A model generated the notes under the pieces. The model worked only from the letters and a program-made list of their open reading frames with translations, ran no database searches and had not been told where the DNA came from. DNA of 64,000 nucleotides, from NCBI GenBank assembly GCA_022709695.1, contig JAKLII010000008.1, positions 124,001 to 188,000 on the forward strand, in the 5' to 3' direction. Position numbers and translations under genes: made by a program. Positions 60,030 to 64,000 of this stretch are shown in pieces. Position 1 is the first letter of the stretch. Each line of letters starts with the position of its first letter. Source of the DNA: Bacteroidota bacterium (GTDB taxonomy: Bacteria > Bacteroidota > Bacteroidia > Bacteroidales > SKPS01).

Positions 60030-62102
60030 TTACGAGTTCAGGTTTGTAAAGTACTTATAATGTTCTGTTTGTGAACGTATCTCCGGTTTTCCATCGATCC
60101 TGTAGGGGTTTACCTGACCGCCGTCAATGATCCGGGCTTTTACATTGTCGCGGAGCTGAATCTGAAGAAAATCCCACAGCTCCTGCTGAAGGGCAGGATT
60201 CTCTACCGGTACTGTAACCTCAATCCGGTGATCCAGGTTACGGGTCATCAGATCAGCAGAAGAGATGTAATAGGCGGGGTCTCCTCCGTTGCAGAAAACG
60301 AAGATGCGTGAATGCTCCAGGTACTGGTCGAGTATCGAGATGATTTCGATCTGCTCCCGATCGCCGGGATGCAGAAGTTTAATGATACAGATACCCCTGA
60401 TAATCAGTTTGATCATAACTCCGGCACGGGCAGCATCATAGATCTTTCTGGCAAGGATTTCATCCACCAGATTGTTCACTTTAATCACCACCCAGGCTTC
60501 CTTCCCTGCCTTCGCATTACGGATCTCCTGGTTCAGGTGCCTGATCAGGCTGCTACGGGTATTGAAAGGTGACACCATCAGTTTTCTGAATACAAACTGC
60601 TGATAGTTGGCTTCAAACAGATCGAACACCTGGCTGAGCTCCTTCCCGATCCGTGGATCGGTGGTCAGGAGGCTGGTGTCGGAATAGATCTTTGAGGTAA
60701 GCTCATTGAAATTGCCGGTGGAGATGTTTGAATAAACCACCTCTTTACGCATCTCCCTGCGTTTGATGAGAATCAGTTTGGCATGCACCTTAAATCCGGG
60801 AATGGTACGGATGATTTTGACCCCTTCTTCCTGCAGCCGTTCTGCCCAGTAGATGTTGGCCTTCTCGTCGAAACGCGCCTGCAGTTCCATATACACCGTT
60901 ACTGCCTTGCCATTGCGTGCTGCATTGATCAGGGCGTTGATCACCTTGGAGTTGGGCGCCGCACGGTAAATCGTCATTTTAATGGTTCTGACATAAGGAT
61001 CGATGGAGGCTTCACGCAGGAGATCAATGATATGCTGAAAGGTCTGGTAGGGGAAGTGAATCAGGATGTCTTTCTCCCGGATTGCCTCCAGGACGCTCTT
61101 GCCGTAGGGCAGGTCGGGGTGGCCGGCTGGCGGCATGGGCAGATTCGAGAGCTCAGGATCCCCAGGATCGGGGAAATCCATGAAGTCCTTGAAGTTGTGG
61201 TATCTCCCCCCCTTCTGCTGCACATCTGACCCCGAAATCCCCATCTTTTTCATCACCACTTCCAGCAACGATTCCGGTATCTCCTTATCGTAGACAAACC
61301 GAAGGGTTGATCCTTTCCTGCGCTGCTTCAGGCTCTCTTCCATCAGTTCCAGAAAGCTTTTCGAGATGTCGTTGTCGATCTCAAGTTCAGCATCCCGTGT
61401 AAATTTGATGGTGTAGGCACTGAAGGTATCGTACCCCATAAAGGAGAAAATCTCATGCAGGCACAACCGCACGGCATCGTCAATAAGCAGGATGGAAAAG
61501 CGGTTGTTTTTTGAGGGCAGGATGATGAACCGGCTGATGGTACTGGGAATCTTGACCAGGGCATGTTCCGTCTGCAATACCCCTTTCGAATCCTTCATCT
61601 CTATGGCCAGGTAGATCGATTTATCGCGGAGGGAGGTATTCCTGTTGAACCGTTTCAGCATGATCGGAAAGATGAGCGGACGAATCTCATTTCTGAAGTA
61701 ATTCCGAACAAAGACCTCCTGCTCCTCATTCAGGTTCTTTTCGTTAAGGATCAGTATATTATGTTGCTTAAGCTCACGGATGAGCATAGTATAGATCGCG
61801 TTGAAGGTCTTCTGGTCTTCGGTGGTAATGGTAGCAATCTTCTGAATCAAATCCCTGGTTTCGGTTGCCAGCTGCGAATTCGACTTGGAGAGCTTAAGCA
61901 GTCTGCGAAGGGTACCAACCCGCACCCTGAAAAATTCGTCCTGGTTATTGCTGAAAATCCCAAGGAACTGGATCCGGAGCATCAGAGGATTCCTGGGGTC
62001 GGCGGCTTCCTGCAGTACACGTGCATTGAACCTCAGCCAGCTGATTTCCCGGTTCTCAAGGGGGTATACCTCTTCAGTATTCAGTGCAGTTTTGCTGGCC
62101 AT
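60030..62102 (-). CDS. ppk1: Polyphosphate kinase 1
   Basis: 690 residues from the ATG at 62102. Reversibly moves the gamma phosphate of ATP onto polyphosphate. N-terminal ENREISWLRFNARVLQEA and FSNNQDEFFRVRVG; catalytic half with FKVHAKLILIKRR (phosphorylated His), YSNISTGNFNELTSKIYSD and the second His in CIIKLLHPGDREQ. ATG chosen because the sixA overlap and conserved N-terminus fit. It overlaps sixA by 22 nt and lies next to ppx. Confidence 0.96.
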   Translation of the reverse strand: MASKTALNTEEVYPLENREISWLRFNARVLQEAADPRNPLMLRIQFLGIFSNNQDEFFRVRVGTLRRLLKLSKSNSQLATETRDLIQKIATITTEDQKTFNAIYTMLIRELKQHNILILNEKNLNEEQEVFVRNYFRNEIRPLIFPIMLKRFNRNTSLRDKSIYLAIEMKDSKGVLQTEHALVKIPSTISRFIILPSKNNRFSILLIDDAVRLCLHEIFSFMGYDTFSAYTIKFTRDAELEIDNDISKSFLELMEESLKQRRKGSTLRFVYDKEIPESLLEVVMKKMGISGSDVQQKGGRYHNFKDFMDFPDPGDPELSNLPMPPAGHPDLPYGKSVLEAIREKDILIHFPYQTFQHIIDLLREASIDPYVRTIKMTIYRAAPNSKVINALINAARNGKAVTVYMELQARFDEKANIYWAERLQEEGVKIIRTIPGFKVHAKLILIKRREMRKEVVYSNISTGNFNELTSKIYSDTSLLTTDPRIGKELSQVFDLFEANYQQFVFRKLMVSPFNTRSSLIRHLNQEIRNAKAGKEAWVVIKVNNLVDEILARKIYDAARAGVMIKLIIRGICIIKLLHPGDREQIEIISILDQYLEHSRIFVFCNGGDPAYYISSADLMTRNLDHRIEVTVPVENPALQQELWDFLQIQLRDNVKARIIDGGQVNPYRIDGKPEIRSQTEHYKYFTNLNS

Positions 62103-62575
62103 AGATGAAAGGTGTTTTCGGGCAATGTTATCACGCAATCGTGCCAGTGGGTACAATGGAAGGTGCCACCTGCCACTCCGCTGGTAGGGATACAGTCGGT
62201 GCGGCAAAGTCCGCTTTGGTTGGCAAACTCCGTGAAGCCCGGGTTGTGACCGAACAGAATGACACTCTTTTTTTCGGGGGGCAGAGAGGATATTACATCC
62301 CAGATTCTGTCGACGGAGGCATGATAAAGCATCTCGCTGATCACGATCTCTGCAGTGGGCAACCCGAAGACTTCTGCCACGATGCCGGCGGTACTGTGTG
62401 CCCTCAGGGCATGGCTCGAAACCAGCAGATCGGGAACAATCCCTTTCTGCTTCAGGGCCTGAGCTGCCCGGATGGTCCTCCGTACACCTTTTTCCAGCAA
62501 GGGTCTGCCGGCATCACCCTGTGACGGATCTTCCCACGACGATTTGCCATGCCTGAACAGAATCAGTTGTTTCAT
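62081..62575 (-). CDS. SixA-like histidine phosphatase
   Basis: 164 residues of the histidine-phosphatase superfamily: catalytic LILFRHGKSSWED at the N-terminus (nucleophile His in RHG), VSSHALRAHSTA and LFGHNPGFTEF with the second His. SixA enzymes remove phosphate from phosphohistidine. Starts at the ATG at 62575; a TTG just upstream is rejected. It overlaps ppk1 by 22 nt and sits between glyA and ppk1 in one leftward group. Substrate is inferred only from family. Confidence 0.87.
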   Translation of the reverse strand: MKQLILFRHGKSSWEDPSQGDAGRPLLEKGVRRTIRAAQALKQKGIVPDLLVSSHALRAHSTAGIVAEVFGLPTAEIVISEMLYHASVDRIWDVISSLPPEKKSVILFGHNPGFTEFANQSGLCRTDCIPTSGVAGGTFHCTHWHDCVITLPENTFHLWPAKLH

Positions 62576-62599
62576 CAATCCTGCCTGTTGTGATGATGA

Positions 62600-63886
62600 T
62601 TAGTCGTTTTCAGCAAACAGCGGATAGTCGTGCATCATTTCGTTCACCTCATGTTTAACCTTGCTGATGAGCTCCTCATCGGAGATGTTGGAGATCACTT
62701 TGTCGATCAGGTTAACCACCACAGGCATCAGGTCTTCCTTCACACCGCGTGTGGTAATGGCGGGAGTGCCCACCCTCAGGCCGGAGGTCTGGAAGGGGGA
62801 GCGTGAATCGAACGGCACCATATTCTTGTTTACAGTGATATCTGCTTTTACCAGGGTATTCTCCACCTGTTTCCCGGTGATATCAGGGAATTTGCTTCTG
62901 AGGTCGATCAGCATCGAATGGTTGTCGGTACCCCCCGAAATGATATGGTACCCTTTGGCTATAAAAGCTTCTGCCATCACAGCGGCATTTTTCTTTACCT
63001 GTTTGATGTATTCCAGATATTCATCCGAAAGTGCTTCATAGAATGATACGGCTTTTGCGGCAATCACATGTTCCAGAGGGCCTCCCTGCTGTCCGGGGAA
63101 TACCGCGAAATCAAGGATCTGGGACATCATCTTGACCTCACCCTTGGGGGTAGTCTGTCCCCAGGGGTTTTCGAAATCCTTACCCATCATGATAAGTCCG
63201 CCACGTGGACCGCGCAGTGTTTTGTGGGTGGTGGTGGTTACGATATGACACCAGGGAAGCGGATCGGTAAGGAATCCTTTGGCAATGAGGCCCGCCGGGT
63301 GGGCGATGTCGGCCATCAGCAATGCACCGGCCTTATCGGCAATCGAACGCATCCTTGCATAATCCCAGTCGCGTGAATAGGCCGAAGCACCGGCAACAAT
63401 CAGTTTGGGTTTATGCTCGGTGGCCAGCTTTTCCATCTCATCATAATCAACCCTTCCGGTTTCCTGCTTTACATGATAGTGCACCGCATGGTAATTGATA
63501 CCGCTGAGGTTTACCGGTGATCCGTGCGACAGATGCCCCCCGTGCGACAGGTCCAGCCCCAGGAAGGTATCACCCGGTTTCATCACGGCAAAAAACACCG
63601 CTGCATTGGCCTGGGCCCCGGAGTGGGGCTGCACATTAGCATATTCGGCACCAAACAGGGCTTTTGCACGGTCGATGGCCAGCTGTTCAGTCTGGTCAAC
63701 GATCTGGCAACCGCCATAATACCGCTTTCCAGGGTATCCTTCAGCATATTTGTTTGTGAGAACCGATCCCATCGCTTTCAGCACCTGCTTGCTTACAAAG
63801 TTCTCCGAAGCAATCAGTTCGATGCCATCAGTTTGTCGGTCCAGTTCCATGTCGATCAGCTCAAAAATCTGTTTGTCCTTTTTCAT
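62600..63886 (-). CDS. glyA: Serine hydroxymethyltransferase
   Basis: PLP enzyme converting serine and tetrahydrofolate to glycine and 5,10-methylene-THF. 428 residues with [47 protein letters not shown] and the PLP lysine in [16 protein letters not shown]-terminus [18 protein letters not shown] is typical of the family. Leader of the leftward glyA-sixA-ppk1-ppx group; a 24-nt gap precedes sixA. Confidence 0.97.
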   Translation of the reverse strand: MKKDKQIFELIDMELDRQTDGIELIASENFVSKQVLKAMGSVLTNKYAEGYPGKRYYGGCQIVDQTEQLAIDRAKALFGAEYANVQPHSGAQANAAVFFAVMKPGDTFLGLDLSHGGHLSHGSPVNLSGINYHAVHYHVKQETGRVDYDEMEKLATEHKPKLIVAGASAYSRDWDYARMRSIADKAGALLMADIAHPAGLIAKGFLTDPLPWCHIVTTTTHKTLRGPRGGLIMMGKDFENPWGQTTPKGEVKMMSQILDFAVFPGQQGGPLEHVIAAKAVSFYEALSDEYLEYIKQVKKNAAVMAEAFIAKGYHIISGGTDNHSMLIDLRSKFPDITGKQVENTLVKADITVNKNMVPFDSRSPFQTSGLRVGTPAITTRGVKEDLMPVVVNLIDKVISNISDEELISKVKHEVNEMMHDYPLFAEND

Positions 63887-63937
63887 GAGTTATTGTTTTA
63901 TGTTGATATTCAGAAATTACCATGCGGATTTCCAGCA

Positions 63938-63945
63938 CAAAGGTA
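63938..63945 (-). promoter_or_regulatory. -7 promoter box for glyA
   Basis: TACCTTTG on the minus strand, exact TAnnTTTG match, 51 nt before the glyA ATG. Confidence 0.5.
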
Positions 63946-63977
63946 GCGGTTTTATCTTTCTGCTGAGGCTTTTTCAC

Positions 63978-63985
63978 TACTTTTG
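63978..63985 (+). promoter_or_regulatory. -7 promoter box pointing out of the window
   Basis: TACTTTTG on the plus strand, exact match. It would serve a rightward gene starting at or beyond the window end, divergent from glyA. That gene is not visible here. Confidence 0.35.
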
Positions 63986-64000
63986 GCAGCCGGCGACCAT

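Noticed and set aside
63993..64000. Leftward ATG at the right edge
   Set aside because: The frame stops after seven codons; the edge more likely holds the start of a rightward gene outside the window.
1..64000. tRNA, rRNA, transposase, phage or attachment sites
   Set aside because: Looked for cloverleaf-like spacers, integrase or transposase motifs and found none that I could support.

Overview
The window comes from a member of the Bacteroidota (Bacteroidetes), probably an environmental Bacteroidales-like lineage. Four large exported proteins end in, or resemble, type IX secretion (T9SS) sorting domains. Many genes are preceded by the Bacteroidetes sigma -7 box TAnnTTTG (some with TTTG 16-20 nt further upstream), and Shine-Dalgarno sequences are rare. 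Quinone metabolism is represented by menG. No rRNA, tRNA, CRISPR array or transposase gene was seen. The gene set is mostly ordinary chromosomal core interrupted by repeat patches and one accessory region.

Layout. 0-8.2 kb: the 5' end of a leftward nuoA, then a complete rightward Na+-translocating NADH:quinone oxidoreductase operon nqrABCDEF plus the flavin transferase apbE. A perfect Rex-type palindrome lies between nuoA and nqrA. A small leftward gene for a one-TM, four-cysteine protein follows, and I propose it is an NqrM-like maturation factor. Between apbE and this gene lies a seven-unit, 52-55 bp tandem repeat. 8.2-15.1 kb, all leftward: SpoU-type RNA methyltransferase, rplI-rpsR-rpsF, a secreted unknown, menG, pdxH, hldA-type kinase and aspC. 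15.2-22.4 kb: unknown small proteins, a DPP11-like S46 peptidase, ridA, a glutamine amidotransferase, lipoproteins and urocanase. 22.5-36.5 kb: CPBP protease, two SDR enzymes, an ECF sigma factor with an overlapping GT2 glycosyltransferase, tgt-lptF/G, radC-deacetylase-GNAT operon, rpsT, rsmG, pepD, rpmH and a glycosyltransferase.

36.6-48.6 kb: NhaD-type antiporter, then an accessory block with three related DNRLRE-domain secreted proteins (two T9SS type A, one type B) surrounding YfhO, FkbM and GT4 genes. The 42.4-48.6 kb part looks more AT-rich than its surroundings. 48.7-64 kb: a PepSY-like repeat protein, fur-purA, the ppGpp enzyme SpoT/Rel, a 1628-residue T9SS adhesin-like protein, and a leftward glyA-sixA-ppk-ppx group for polyphosphate metabolism.

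How the genes fit together (inference): NQR and NhaD point to sodium-based energetics. NQR, ApbE and the NqrM candidate form an assembly set, plausibly under NADH/NAD+ control by Rex. The DPP11-like peptidase, PepD, urocanase and aminotransferase point to use of peptides and amino acids. I did not find a clearly novel defence or biosynthetic system. The best leads are the Rex site between nuo and nqr, the NqrM-like gene, the mosaic duplication of the DNRLRE secreted proteins, and a set of genes whose -7 boxes lie so close to the start codon that leaderless transcripts are predicted.
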